Source: Planctellipticum variicoloris (GTDB taxonomy: Bacteria > Planctomycetota > Planctomycetia > Planctomycetales > Planctomycetaceae). From it: a stretch of DNA of 64,000 nt. Where the stretch lies: assembly GCF_030622045.1 (NCBI RefSeq), contig NZ_CP130886.1, positions 4,534,001 to 4,598,000 of the forward strand, read 5' to 3'. Below are positions 26,371 to 35,215 of the stretch, in pieces (positions within the stretch are counted from its first letter, which is position 1; each line of letters starts with the position of its first letter). The notes under the pieces were generated by a model, which was given only the letters and a program-made list of their open reading frames with translations, had not been told where the DNA came from and searched no databases. Position numbers and translations under genes: made by a program.

Positions 26371-28608
26371 CTACCGGTCCAGCACGATGGTCGATTTTGC
26401 ATGGCCGGCGACTTCCTCCGGAGTGAACCAGGCCGGCTTGAAACGCTTGGCGGCATACAGATTGGCCTGGTCGAAGAAGTGGGGGGATTCGCTGCGTCCG
26501 CTGGCGCCGAACGGCATGACGCTCCGGCTGCGAACCGGGGCCGTGAATTCGACCACCGACATATACGACGCGCCGACTACCGCGTAACGCTGCGGCCGGA
26601 CGATCGGAATCTCCGGGGTGGAGTAGATTGTGTGAATGATCCCCAGCGGTCCGGGGGCCCCTTCGATCGGCAGGCTGCGAGCGATGCCGTTGAGCCGCAG
26701 ACCGGCGTTCTGAATCTCCGACTGGTCCGGGATTCGCTGCAGGCGATGAGCCTTTCCCCAGGGATATTTCCAGTCGCCGTACAACCGTTGCACCTTTCCC
26801 GCCGCTGTCTTCAAGGCGGTGAACCAGGTCAGGCGATCGGCGGCGTACTCGGCCTTCAAGGTCTCGGCCGGATAGCCGAAACCGTACAGTTCCTCGTACC
26901 AGGCCACGCAGAGCGTCGTCTGCGTCGAATCCAGCGACGACTTACAGTCCCAGTCCTGCAGGTGAGTGAGAAACGGCGCGACCTCGGCCGCCAGACTCGG
27001 GTTGGTCGCCTGAAGTTTGGCGAAATCGTCCTGCAGCCGGGGGAGCTCGGTGAGCGGCCAGTAGAGCGTGGTGTCGTAGGCCAGGGTCTGCAACTGATCG
27101 AGCGTCAGCCCGGTCGCCTTTCCCAGCAAGCGGCGCGACATTTTCGAGCGTCGCGTGTCGACGTCGTGGTCCTCCAGCATGTCCGCGGGGAAGTCGGCCC
27201 GCTGCGGATTCTCGGCGCTGTCGTCCGTGACCGTCCACGGGGATGAATTGCAGCTCTGCACGTAACCCGATTTCGGATTGAGCACCTGCGGCAACTGGTC
27301 GAACGTGTGAAATCCTTTCCAGTCGGTCCGGGGGTCGCTGCCGTCGACCGGCTGAGTCCAGTCGAACGACGGATCGCGGACGGGAATCGTGCCGTTGTAG
27401 GCGTAGAAGATGTTTCCGTCCCGGTCGGCATAGACCACGTTGAACATCGGGATCGCGCACCGGCCGATGGCGGCCCGCCACTCGGCGAAGTTCCTGGCGG
27501 TCACCATTTCCCATGCCTGACTGGCCCGGTTCAGATCGAATAGTCCGGCGACCTGCACCGCCAGAAACGTGGTGTCGTCCTCCTGCCGAACGATCGGGCC
27601 GTGATGGGTCTTGCGAAAAGTGATCTGACGCTCGACGAGCTTGTCGCCCGCTCTGACCTGCAGCGATTCCGTCCACTGCGTCGCGGTGCGATGGCCCCCG
27701 TCGTAGCGGTACTCCAGCGGGTGAGTCTCATCGTCGAACGTCACGCGCCAGGCATCGGCGATATCGGGATCGTTAACGGTGTAGGTCCAGCCGAGATATT
27801 CGTTGTGGCCGATCGTCGGAAACGGATTGCCGAAGAAACTCGCTCCGCTGAAATTCAGTCCTTCGTCGCTGCGGACGTGGGATTCGTAGAACTGCCCCAT
27901 GCCATACCACGGCTGATGCGGATTCACGAACAGCATCGCCGATCCGGAAGCGGTCCGCTTCCCGGAGATGGCCCAGGCATTCGATCCGATCGCCGCCTGC
28001 ACCTCCGCCGCGAAGTCCTGCACCGGCCGGTCCGGCAGCTCCCAACTGTTGCACGCCGTCCCCAAGGCGGCAATGTCGTCCGGACCGCGGTCTCTCGGCT
28101 TGCCGACGTGCGCCCTGCGGTAGACGAATTCCAGCAGCAGGTGGCGATCCATCGCCAGGACGTACCACGGCTCAAAATGGACCAGCAGCCGCGGCTTCGT
28201 CTCCAGATGCGTCGCCAAGAAACGGTTGATGCCGTCGATGTAGGCTGCCGCGATGACCTGATGCTCCGGCTTCAGCCGGGCGAAGTCCTCGCGAGAACGG
28301 CGGACAACTTCAAAGCTGCGGTTCAGAATGTCGCTGGAGATTCCGGCGTCGCCGACGACTTCGGCATAACGCCCCAGCGACCGGATGCAGGAGTCTTCGA
28401 GCTGCCAGAAGTAGTCGTCCGCCTGAACATAGCCCATCCCGAATGCTGCGTCCGCGTGCGTTTTTCCGTGGACGTGCGCGACGCCCCATTCATCGCGGCG
28501 AACGGTCACGGCGCTCGATCCGGCTGCGGGCGAATCAACGGCCCTGCTCTCCGTCGGAGCCACGATCAGCCCGAGAACCAGAAACCGGAGAATCGACGAC
28601 ATGTTCAT
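26371..28608 (-). CDS. Penicillin acylase family Ntn-hydrolase (exported)
   Basis: 745 residues, usual for the family. A signal peptide (about 1-24) is followed by the alpha-chain region with [29 protein letters not shown]. The autoprocessing site is Gly208-Ser209 in [13 protein letters not shown], where Ser209 becomes the N-terminal nucleophile of the beta chain. Beta-chain motifs include VNPHQPWYG and [13 protein letters not shown]. Relatives hydrolyse the amides of penicillins, acyl-homoserine lactones or other N-acyl compounds; the substrate here is open. An HpcH-type aldolase gene lies 48 bases upstream on the same strand. Confidence 0.92.
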   Translation of the reverse strand: MNMSSILRFLVLGLIVAPTESRAVDSPAAGSSAVTVRRDEWGVAHVHGKTHADAAFGMGYVQADDYFWQLEDSCIRSLGRYAEVVGDAGISSDILNRSFEVVRRSREDFARLKPEHQVIAAAYIDGINRFLATHLETKPRLLVHFEPWYVLAMDRHLLLEFVYRRAHVGKPRDRGPDDIAALGTACNSWELPDRPVQDFAAEVQAAIGSNAWAISGKRTASGSAMLFVNPHQPWYGMGQFYESHVRSDEGLNFSGASFFGNPFPTIGHNEYLGWTYTVNDPDIADAWRVTFDDETHPLEYRYDGGHRTATQWTESLQVRAGDKLVERQITFRKTHHGPIVRQEDDTTFLAVQVAGLFDLNRASQAWEMVTARNFAEWRAAIGRCAIPMFNVVYADRDGNIFYAYNGTIPVRDPSFDWTQPVDGSDPRTDWKGFHTFDQLPQVLNPKSGYVQSCNSSPWTVTDDSAENPQRADFPADMLEDHDVDTRRSKMSRRLLGKATGLTLDQLQTLAYDTTLYWPLTELPRLQDDFAKLQATNPSLAAEVAPFLTHLQDWDCKSSLDSTQTTLCVAWYEELYGFGYPAETLKAEYAADRLTWFTALKTAAGKVQRLYGDWKYPWGKAHRLQRIPDQSEIQNAGLRLNGIARSLPIEGAPGPLGIIHTIYSTPEIPIVRPQRYAVVGASYMSVVEFTAPVRSRSVMPFGASGRSESPHFFDQANLYAAKRFKPAWFTPEEVAGHAKSTIVLDR

Positions 28609-28656
28609 AGCCAGTTCCGCCGGACCGAAGCGAGGGTGTTTAGAGCACGGAGCTTC

Positions 28657-29418
28657 TCACGACTTCCGCAGTTGCTTCAGCATCTGCCCAGCGGCGTGCG
28701 CCAGCAGGACGGTATCGACGCCCGCGGTGATCAGCGTGTAACCGCGATCGATGAACGGCTGCACGGCCGCGGCGGTGACGCCGAAGTAACCCAGCGGCAT
28801 CTTCGCCCGCTGGCAGACTTCCGTCACGCGGTCAATGGCGGCGATCACCGTCGGATCGTCGATCTGCCCCATCTTCCCCAGGCTGGCGGAAAGGTCGTAC
28901 GGCCCCAGCAGCACCGCATCGACGCCCGGCACCTTCACGATGGCTTCGATGTTCTCGACGGCCTGAATGTGCTCGGCCTGAACGACGACCACCGTCCGTT
29001 CGTTGGCCGTTTCGACGTACTCCTTAAAACGCCGGCCGTAGCCGTGCGCCCGGGCCAGACCGACGCCGCGCGATCCCTGCGGGGCGTATCGCGCCCACTG
29101 AACCACGTTCGCCGCCTGCTCGGCCGTATTAACCTGAGGGACGATGATCCCCTCGGCCCCGAGATCGAGCACGGTCTTGATGGCCACCTCGCCAGCCGCC
29201 GGAACGCGGACGAGGCAGGGCGTCCGGTCTCCCACCGCCTGCAGCATTGCCAGAATATCCTGAGTCTGCAGCGGTCCGTGTTCGCCGTCGATGAACAGCC
29301 AGTCGAAGCCGGCGTCCGACAGAATTTCCGCCACGGCGGCGCTGGGGAGCGTGATCATCGTGCCCAGGAGCGGCTGCCCCTCGGCGAGCCGCGAACGAAA
29401 AGATGGCATGGTCGTCAT
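28657..29418 (-). CDS. HpcH/HpaI family aldolase
   Basis: 253 residues, full length for class II metal-dependent 2-keto-acid aldolases. Visible motifs are FDWLFIDGEHGP, LVRVPAAGE, GAEGIIVPQVNTAEQA, the RYAPQGSRGVG loop and VDAVLLGPYDLSASLGKMG. It should cleave a 2-keto-3-deoxy acid to pyruvate (or a keto-acid) and an aldehyde. Closest resemblance is to 2-keto-3-deoxy-L-rhamnonate or 4-hydroxy-2-oxo-heptanedioate aldolases, which cannot be told apart here. It probably leads the operon with the acylase gene. Confidence 0.9.
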   Translation of the reverse strand: MTTMPSFRSRLAEGQPLLGTMITLPSAAVAEILSDAGFDWLFIDGEHGPLQTQDILAMLQAVGDRTPCLVRVPAAGEVAIKTVLDLGAEGIIVPQVNTAEQAANVVQWARYAPQGSRGVGLARAHGYGRRFKEYVETANERTVVVVQAEHIQAVENIEAIVKVPGVDAVLLGPYDLSASLGKMGQIDDPTVIAAIDRVTEVCQRAKMPLGYFGVTAAAVQPFIDRGYTLITAGVDTVLLAHAAGQMLKQLRKS

Positions 29419-29713
29419 GTCAAAGATCCCGACAAAGTGGTGTCACACGCGCAGCAACGCAATCAGGTCCCACGCGATGGTCCGATTTCCGCCGCGGAAT
29501 CGCAAGCGGCGGAGCGAGAGGAAAATCGCGTGGCGGGAGTCCAGGCGGAGTACTTTCAACAATCGATTCGTCGGGCGCTCGCGGCCTCGCATTGATCGCG
29601 ACCGAGCCCGTCCGCCGGCCCCGCACAGGTGACGTCGGGTTGGCGACGGCGTATCTTGGTGCTCGGAGATCCGACTCACGGACTCTCCAGACTCGCATCC
29701 CTGGAGATCACTC

Positions 29714-30457
29714 ATGCCTCGCCTTGCATTGGCTCTGCTGGCCCTCTCGTTCGCCGCGACACTCTCCGCCGAAGAGGCGTCGCCCGCCGTGCCCCCGGAA
29801 CCGGCCGGCATGCGGACGATCTTCAACGGCAAGACTCTCGACGGCTGGGACGGCGATCCCCGCCTGTGGAGCGTGAAGGACGGCGTCATTCACGGCGAGA
29901 CGACTCCCGAGAACGTCGCGCAGGGCAACACGTTCATCCTCTGGAAAGACGGCGTCCTCAAGGACTTCGACCTCCGGCTGGAGTTCCGCTGCAACGCGAC
30001 CAACAACTCGGGAATCCAGTACCGTTCGAAACACATCACCGACGACAAAGTCCGCAACAAGTGGGTCGTGCGGGGCTATCAGCACGAGATCCGCAACGAG
30101 GTCAAATTCCCCAATACGTCGAGCTTCATCTACGACGAGGGGGGCAAGCGGGGCCGGATCTGCCAGGTGGGCGAAGTCGCCACGTGGGAACCGGACGGCA
30201 AGAAGGTTCAGAAATCCGATCTGATCGATCAGGCGGGGTTTGAGAAGCTGTTCAGGCTCGACGAATGGAACGAGGTGGCGATCATCGCTCGCGGCAACCG
30301 GATCCAGCACTATCTGAACGGCCGCCTGGTTCTCGACTTCACCGACAACGATCCGCAGCTCGCGTTGAAGGAGGGGATCCTGGCCCTGCAGCTCCACGCC
30401 GGTAAGCCGATGTGGACGGAGTTCAGGAACATCCGGGTGCAGGAACTGAAGGAGTAG
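29714..30457 (+). CDS. Secreted DUF1080 (3-keto-disaccharide hydrolase-like) protein
   Basis: 247 residues: signal peptide (1-19) and one DUF1080 concanavalin-like domain with FNGKTLDGWDGD, LEFRCNATNNSGIQYRS, YQHEIRN, ARGNRIQHYLNGRLV and the closing EFRNIRVQEL. The family is greatly expanded in planctomycetes, and characterised members cleave 3-keto-glycosides. It stands alone on the plus strand, diverging from the aldolase gene, and is followed by a good terminator. Confidence 0.92.
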   Translation: MPRLALALLALSFAATLSAEEASPAVPPEPAGMRTIFNGKTLDGWDGDPRLWSVKDGVIHGETTPENVAQGNTFILWKDGVLKDFDLRLEFRCNATNNSGIQYRSKHITDDKVRNKWVVRGYQHEIRNEVKFPNTSSFIYDEGGKRGRICQVGEVATWEPDGKKVQKSDLIDQAGFEKLFRLDEWNEVAIIARGNRIQHYLNGRLVLDFTDNDPQLALKEGILALQLHAGKPMWTEFRNIRVQELKE

Positions 30458-30500
30458 GTTTTCGACGGTTTTCGAAGACCGGTTGATTCAGAATTGTTGC

Positions 30501-30545
30501 AGCCAGACCACGGACAGCCGGTGTGGTCTGGCTGTCTTTCTTTCG
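30501..30545 (+). terminator. Probable rho-independent terminator
   Basis: An 11-base-pair stem, AGCCAGACCAC (30501-30511) with GTGGTCTGGCT (30523-30533), is followed by the T-rich run GTCTTTCTTTCG. It lies 43 bases after the DUF1080 stop. Confidence 0.8.
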
Positions 30546-30727
30546 TGGGGGGATGAGTCGCTGAGGCGACCGGAAGAGGCGGGCCCTGAAGCCGCTGATG
30601 AGGAAACTGCGGGCTACGGACGCATAAGTCGAATACGCCCGCCGGTCTGTGGAACCCGGCGGACGTTCCGGTAACAGGGAGTTACCGTTGCCAGGGGCCT
30701 TCCGCGGCCCCCGTCGGTTACTGCCGG

Positions 30728-30897
30728 CTATTCGGCGTCTTCGGTGACCAGTTCGATGATGTCCCCTTCGACGTCGTCCCAGTCTTCGTCCCCCTTCCAT
30801 CGCACTTCGCGTGGTCGAGCCACTTTCGGATCTGGGCGGCGAGTTCGAACTTCACGGCGGCCTGCTGCTGGCGGATCTGAATCTGTTCGACGATCAT
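30728..30897 (-). pseudogene. Small gene with an apparent frameshift
   Basis: From ATG 30897 (GGAG upstream) the frame reads MIVEQIQIRQQQAAVKFELAA. After about 24 codons the protein-like reading moves to another frame, giving ARPREVRWKGDEDWDDVEGD and ending IIELVTEDAE before a stop at 30728-30730. Kept in the first frame, the tail becomes a non-protein-like Lys/Thr/Ser-rich run that ends at 30718. A one-base deletion (or two-base insertion) near 30825 would explain this. The family is unknown; the acidic tail is the best evidence for a former gene. Confidence 0.35.
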
Positions 30898-31131
30898 TTC
30901 AAGGCTCCTGGCGGGGGTGAGTTGTTGTCGTCAACGCGGACAACTCTATCCCCGTCCCGGACCGCCTCAAGGGCGGGAAACGCCGTTTGTCAGCCGGAAA
31001 CGTGCCGATTCCGGCAAACTTCAAGCCGAGCAATCGCCCGCGGCATTCTGTTTGTTTCCGGGAACGACCGGCCGTCGTACCGCGCGGCTCGGCTGTCAGC
31101 GCGCGGCGAGATGCGAGGACTGAAGCGAAAT

Positions 31132-31383
31132 CTATGAACCATCGGCAACGTTGCGGTTTCCGGCATCATCTGAAAGTCGCCGTGGGGGATCGAATTCCAA
31201 CGAGGTTGGAGGGGGCACCTTCGTGCGGTATTGTCGTCGGGACTCACGACTTGGCGGTTCTCGCTCATCCTCACCGCCGTCGTCCTCGGGAGCCAACATG
31301 ACGTCCCAGACAAATTTTGCGGTCAAAATCAGACTGCCGAGGCAGACGCAGATCACAATGAAGCAGACAATCACGAAGTCCAT
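31132..31383 (-). CDS. Small single-span membrane protein
   Basis: 83 residues starting MDFVIVCFIVICVCLGSLIL, one clear transmembrane helix (about 3-26), then a charged cytoplasmic tail with PEDDGGEDERE. No family is recognised and the ribosome binding site is weak. Composition makes it more credible than the surrounding frames. Confidence 0.45.
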   Translation of the reverse strand: MDFVIVCFIVICVCLGSLILTAKFVWDVMLAPEDDGGEDEREPPSRESRRQYRTKVPPPTSLEFDPPRRLSDDAGNRNVADGS

Positions 31384-32013
31384 ATCGACGAACCGCCCAT
31401 CTGCACAGGCACGACGTTACCAGATTCTCATCTGGGGCGATTGCCAGCGAGTGTAACCGTTCACGGGGCGCGCATAGTTGAAAACGGCGTTTGGCGGAAG
31501 ACCACTTTCAAGCTTGTTTTTCACATTCCGCCAATTCATGCACCCGAAAAACTTATCGTTTAGCGTTGCTTTATACTGAAATCTATAACGACGATGTTTG
31601 GGGACGCTCACGACACGCCTTGTTTTCAAGGGATTTCGACTCGTGAACGGTTACCCAGCGAGTTCAATTGAAAACACCACGTCGCGCGAACGTTTGTGAG
31701 GGATCAGCGAGCAGAGTACCGTGTTTACTGTAACCGTTCACGTGATTCGCCGAGACAGGTGAAACGATCGCCATATAGGTGGTGTTCCACGAACGGCTGC
31801 AAGTCGTTTTTCCACGCCTCCATCGCCTGTCGGCAACTATTCGTTACCGTTGCAAGTGAATGGCTGACAGTCTAAATCGCAACGCCCGTCGCGAGGTCTT
31901 TCCGCGTCTGAACGGCAAGGTTCACCGGGCCGCGGCCAACCAATATGGATTCCGGAAACCGCGCGGCCCGCGGCTCCGGTTGAACCAATTGCTCGGCCGC
32001 TTGTGTCCATCCA
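31384..32013. other. Gene-free stretch with a repeated 13-mer
   Basis: About 630 bases without a believable gene. The 13-mer GTAACCGTTCACG occurs at 31453-31465 and 31730-31742 and as its reverse complement at 31642-31654. The first and second copies are each flanked by a CCAGCGAG sequence on corresponding sides. No RNA fold or protein explains them. They may be binding sites or scars of a small mobile element. Confidence 0.5.
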
Positions 32014-32493
32014 TTATTCGCGGCGGTAGTGCGCAGTCATGAACTGTTGCCAGGAGCCATCCGGACTTTGGACACGCGCAGTGAGAGTCCGGTGATCGTT
32101 CGTGATGAATTCAATGATATCCTGATACTTTGCCATCGTGCCGTCGCCCGAGAAACTCGGACCTTCAGAGTCCAGCGTCAAAATTCTGCCGGACGCATCG
32201 AGCCAACCGCTATAGGGCCAGAAATGCGTCATTGTCGATGCGATAAATGATCCGACAAAGCGCTTTGTTTGAGGATCGTATCCAAGGGTCATGATCGATT
32301 CAAATCCGTCCCCTGGGGCGTTACCGGAACTCTCGCCGATGGTCCATACCTTGCCCAACAAACGAACGACTTCACGCCCAGTGGTTGTCATGGGCGGTTG
32401 ATCTGGCCCCATGACACACTCGGATTCGATACTCCACTCGCCGACGAGTTGATGCAGCCAAAGGTGTTCAGATTGCGGCTCTGGCGTCTGCAT
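32014..32493 (-). CDS. DUF1579 family protein
   Basis: 159 residues. It matches DUF1579: an N-terminal HLWLHQLVGEWSIESEC, then GREVVRLLGKVWTIGE, the central LGYDPQTKRFVGSFI and the WLDASGRILTLDSEGP block. The fold is a lipocalin-like barrel of unknown ligand. There is no signal peptide from the ATG at 32493; the frame opens nine codons earlier at a TTG. Neighbours are unrelated small hypothetical genes. Confidence 0.82.
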   Translation of the reverse strand: MQTPEPQSEHLWLHQLVGEWSIESECVMGPDQPPMTTTGREVVRLLGKVWTIGESSGNAPGDGFESIMTLGYDPQTKRFVGSFIASTMTHFWPYSGWLDASGRILTLDSEGPSFSGDGTMAKYQDIIEFITNDHRTLTARVQSPDGSWQQFMTAHYRRE

Positions 32494-33034
32494 GGACTTT
32501 TTCTCTTTCTGGAAGGACAAACGCGAAATAGACCAGCGGCCAGGGATTGTGGACGAACAAGGATTCGACCGCCGAAGTGCGATCGAGTTTTACCGTACTT
32601 CGGCGGCGCAGGCGAGACTTGTCAGCTTTGAGTTGTCGTACTGCGAAACGAGTTGCGACGAAGCCCCCGTTGAGTTTCCTCGCTGCACTCCACAAGGCTC
32701 CCACGCCTATGCTGCAGTCTTCGCGATCGTGATTCTATCTGCCCGAAATGGCTCCGGCTACGGGCGTTCGGCCGAACCTCGATTTCCCTGAGCGGATTGC
32801 GGTGCGAATCCTCGGAAGGCGCCGAGTCTCAATTTCTTGGTGCGAGTCGAGTTGAGACCGTCTTGCCGCAGCGCCAATCAGCCGGGAGCGAGATGCTTCG
32901 CCGGTAGTGCACGATGCTCGCCACAACGGTAGCGACTGGCTAGCGCGCGGCGGGACCAGTCTCTCAGAAGCAGGCCATTTCGGCTCCACCGGCGAACACG
33001 TACGGGTCCCGCAGACTGCACGGCAGATTCAAGA
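32494..33034. other. Gene-free stretch with one inverted repeat
   Basis: About 540 bases with no convincing frame on either strand. A perfect 10-base inverted repeat, CCGCCGAAGT at 32569-32578 and ACTTCGGCGG at 32597-32606, brackets an 18-base loop. It lacks a T-tract and may be an operator or another palindromic repeat. Nothing else is recognised. Confidence 0.4.
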
Positions 33035-33400
33035 TCATGGTCTCGCTTCTCCGCGGATCTGGCACGTCGCCTCTGCGGCCAGGTCCGGATACCCCGCCCG
33101 ATTCTCGTAAGTCGGCTGGTATCGACTGCCCAATTCCCGCCAGGCGGCAGCGACCCGATCGACTTGACCTCGATCGATTGCTGCGAGAGACGCTTTGATC
33201 AGGTCACTCGTCGCGGCCCCGTATTCAGCATTGTAGTTGATCGTGGCGAGAAGTCCGGTCACCGCCCACGTGCAGAATACAACGCTCGCAATCGAAAGAA
33301 ACCCGAGAAGGATTCGAACGGGTGGTTTTCCCCGCAATTCCGAAAGGAACCACGCAATTGGCAGAAGGAGGGACAGAATGAAGGCAAGGAGTGCTGGCAT
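33035..33400 (-). CDS. Hypothetical membrane protein with two N-terminal helices
   Basis: 121 residues with transmembrane stretches at about 3-20 and 28-52, then a soluble, mostly helical tail (AATSDLIKASLAAIDRGQ, VAAAWRELGSRYQPTYENR). The ATG at 33400 is preceded by GAGGAA, supporting the start. No family is recognised. Confidence 0.65.
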   Translation of the reverse strand: MPALLAFILSLLLPIAWFLSELRGKPPVRILLGFLSIASVVFCTWAVTGLLATINYNAEYGAATSDLIKASLAAIDRGQVDRVAAAWRELGSRYQPTYENRAGYPDLAAEATCQIRGEARP

Positions 33401-33491
33401 GGTCTGTTCCTCGGTTGTTCTTCACGGCGACTTCCTACGACGTCGATTTGCTGCAGAACATGGCACACCGAGCAATCTCGCGCGCTGATTA

Positions 33492-33824
33492 TCAATCACC
33501 GTTTGGCCCGATCAAAGCGTCGCGAGTCTCAGGCGACACCAAGATGTTGCTGCCAACAGGCGGTTTCTCCGTGTGATCAGGAAGCGTGACAACGACTTGC
33601 CACCGGAGTTCGATTGGAACGTTCGGATCCGGGATATTGAGGTGGTTGAGCTCAAATCGAGCCTGTGTTTCGGTTGCCGAACCGTCCGGGAACTGAATAA
33701 CAACCGTTTCGATGCGGTTCTTCCAACGCCCGTGCGGATGCGGGAAGAAGGAAGGAGCGAGAACGATTCCGCGTCCTTCAAGTTTGAAGGTCTCCGAAAT
33801 CGTCATCAGCTCGACCAGACTCAT
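33492..33824 (-). CDS. Hypothetical protein
   Basis: 110 residues, no signal or membrane segment. The sequence is beta-rich (RIETVVIQFPDGSATETQARF, then ELRWQVVVTLPD) and soluble-looking. No family is recognised. ATG 33824 has no clear ribosome binding site; a second ATG six codons on (MTISETF) is an alternative. It lies 91 bases upstream of the membrane-protein gene on the same strand. Confidence 0.5.
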   Translation of the reverse strand: MSLVELMTISETFKLEGRGIVLAPSFFPHPHGRWKNRIETVVIQFPDGSATETQARFELNHLNIPDPNVPIELRWQVVVTLPDHTEKPPVGSNILVSPETRDALIGPNGD

Positions 33825-33918
33825 TTAAGGCGGCCCCGTAATACGAACAACTCTCGCTGCCATGTGACGGTAGCAACCGATCACCGTTCGGTCGACGGCG
33901 CTAAATCCACGGCGAGTT

Positions 33919-34539
33919 CTACGTTGCGAGCGGATCTTCGCGTTCGACCCCTTCACCGATCGCTTTTTCCCACGCTGGAAGGTTCAATTCGAAAGTTCGA
34001 TTGGCTTTACGCTGTGCCGTATCGAAGAAGTTGCGAAGAGAATCGGATGGCTGGCAACGCTCGCCGCTAAACCCAATCCACGCCGGGATCTGTCGTCTCG
34101 CCTCATCCCAAACTGGCCTCAGGTCGTCCGGAGGCGTGCGGCCGATGATCAGGTGAGTTCGAAAATAGACGACAAATCGGAGAGCATCCAGTTCCAACCC
34201 GTCAAGGCGATCAGGGAATTCATCCGGCCAGACGAGTGCATCGATCGTAAAGTCATAACGGGGTGTCGCACGGCAATCCTTGGTCAGCAGCGCGACCCGA
34301 GGCCCAAGTCCCGATAACGAATCAATTCGCTTCATGAAGAAATCATCCACATCCTTGCGCCCGATGCAGCCGCCCCGGGGCCAACAGAGCTCAGGGACAC
34401 GATTCACCAGAAATCGCTCTGGCTCAATGCTACGCCGTCGGATCGATGGGAGCCAGATCTTGGTCCAAGGCTGCCGGAACGATTGGGAATATCGCCAGTT
34501 GACGCAGCGTTCGACGCTTGCTGCAGGTCGCACTTCCAC
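33919..34539 (-). CDS. Hypothetical protein, start uncertain
   Basis: Up to 206 residues. From about residue 50 the sequence looks protein-like: RVPELCWPRGGC, DDFFMKRIDSLSGLGPRVALL, RYDFTIDALVWPDEFPDRL and a C-terminal helix NFFDTAQRKANRTFELN. The first 50 residues have a composition less like a gene, so the true start may be an internal GTG or the ATG at 34335. No family recognised; not a membrane protein. Confidence 0.45.
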   Translation of the reverse strand: MEVRPAASVERCVNWRYSQSFRQPWTKIWLPSIRRRSIEPERFLVNRVPELCWPRGGCIGRKDVDDFFMKRIDSLSGLGPRVALLTKDCRATPRYDFTIDALVWPDEFPDRLDGLELDALRFVVYFRTHLIIGRTPPDDLRPVWDEARRQIPAWIGFSGERCQPSDSLRNFFDTAQRKANRTFELNLPAWEKAIGEGVEREDPLAT

Positions 34540-34756
34540 GCCCCATTGAGCGGCAACTGGCCATCACCATTGCGGGGCAGTCTACGCCCAGCCCAACAGG
34601 GCGGACTGAACGCGAACTCCGCATTGACCGCGGGCGGCGGGAACGCGATGACCGCGGGACAGCGTCCATGCCGCCCACGGTCACTGGAAAGTCGACGACG
34701 GAGACATTCCGCACAGCTCACGCACGGGCTGTCAGCACGAAACCGGAATGGACGCC

Positions 34757-34942
34757 ATGACGACGCCGCAGAAGACCAGCGAGGGATCGCCGCGAAACAA
34801 GAAGTTCACCGTGCGGGTGACGGTGACAAGTTTCGACGAGATCCGCGATCGCGTCGACCAGGCGTGGCGAACGTTCGGACCAGCGGTTTACAAGTGGATC
34901 AGAGTGACACTTTTTGCGCACGGCCCGGTCTCACGCAATTGA
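34757..34942 (+). CDS. Short hypothetical protein
   Basis: 61 residues from ATG 34757. The middle, KKFTVRVTVTSFDEIRDR followed by AWRTFGPAVYKWIRV, reads like the start of a soluble alpha/beta protein that ends early. It may be a truncated gene. There is no recognised family and no strong ribosome binding site. Confidence 0.3.
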   Translation: MTTPQKTSEGSPRNKKFTVRVTVTSFDEIRDRVDQAWRTFGPAVYKWIRVTLFAHGPVSRN

Positions 34943-35215
34943 ATCCGAGTCCCCCTGCAAGCCGATGATCAGCCGTTCGAGTGGCTCCACCGAAGTGAAA
35001 CGACTGCAGCTCAGCCTGAGAAGGACATCGTGAAACGGAGTCCTGCAACCCCGGGTCACGAACAGATGCGGATCGAGATCTACTTTCGTCGCTATCTTCA
35101 AGCGCCAGAATCGCAGTTTCACCCCCGTCAACGATCGGGAGCGGCAGCACGTAGCCGCTTCGTCGTCTGAGTCAACTCGGGTGGGAGCAGGACGCCCTGC
35201 GTAATTTCGGCTCAC
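34931..35215 (-). CDS. Short hypothetical protein overlapping the glucan synthase stop
   Basis: 94 residues from a GTG at 35215 that overlaps the stop of the upstream glucan synthase gene (GTGA). The part VKLRFWRLKIATKVDLDPHL to ERLIIGLQGDSDS has protein-like composition, but the N-terminus does not and there is no family match. The overlap makes translational coupling possible. Low confidence. Confidence 0.25.
   Translation of the reverse strand: MSRNYAGRPAPTRVDSDDEAATCCRSRSLTGVKLRFWRLKIATKVDLDPHLFVTRGCRTPFHDVLLRLSCSRFTSVEPLERLIIGLQGDSDSIA

Noticed and set aside
27601-29595. 664-codon plus-strand frame across the acylase and aldolase genes
   Set aside because: It spans two well supported minus-strand genes and an intergenic gap with shadow-type composition.
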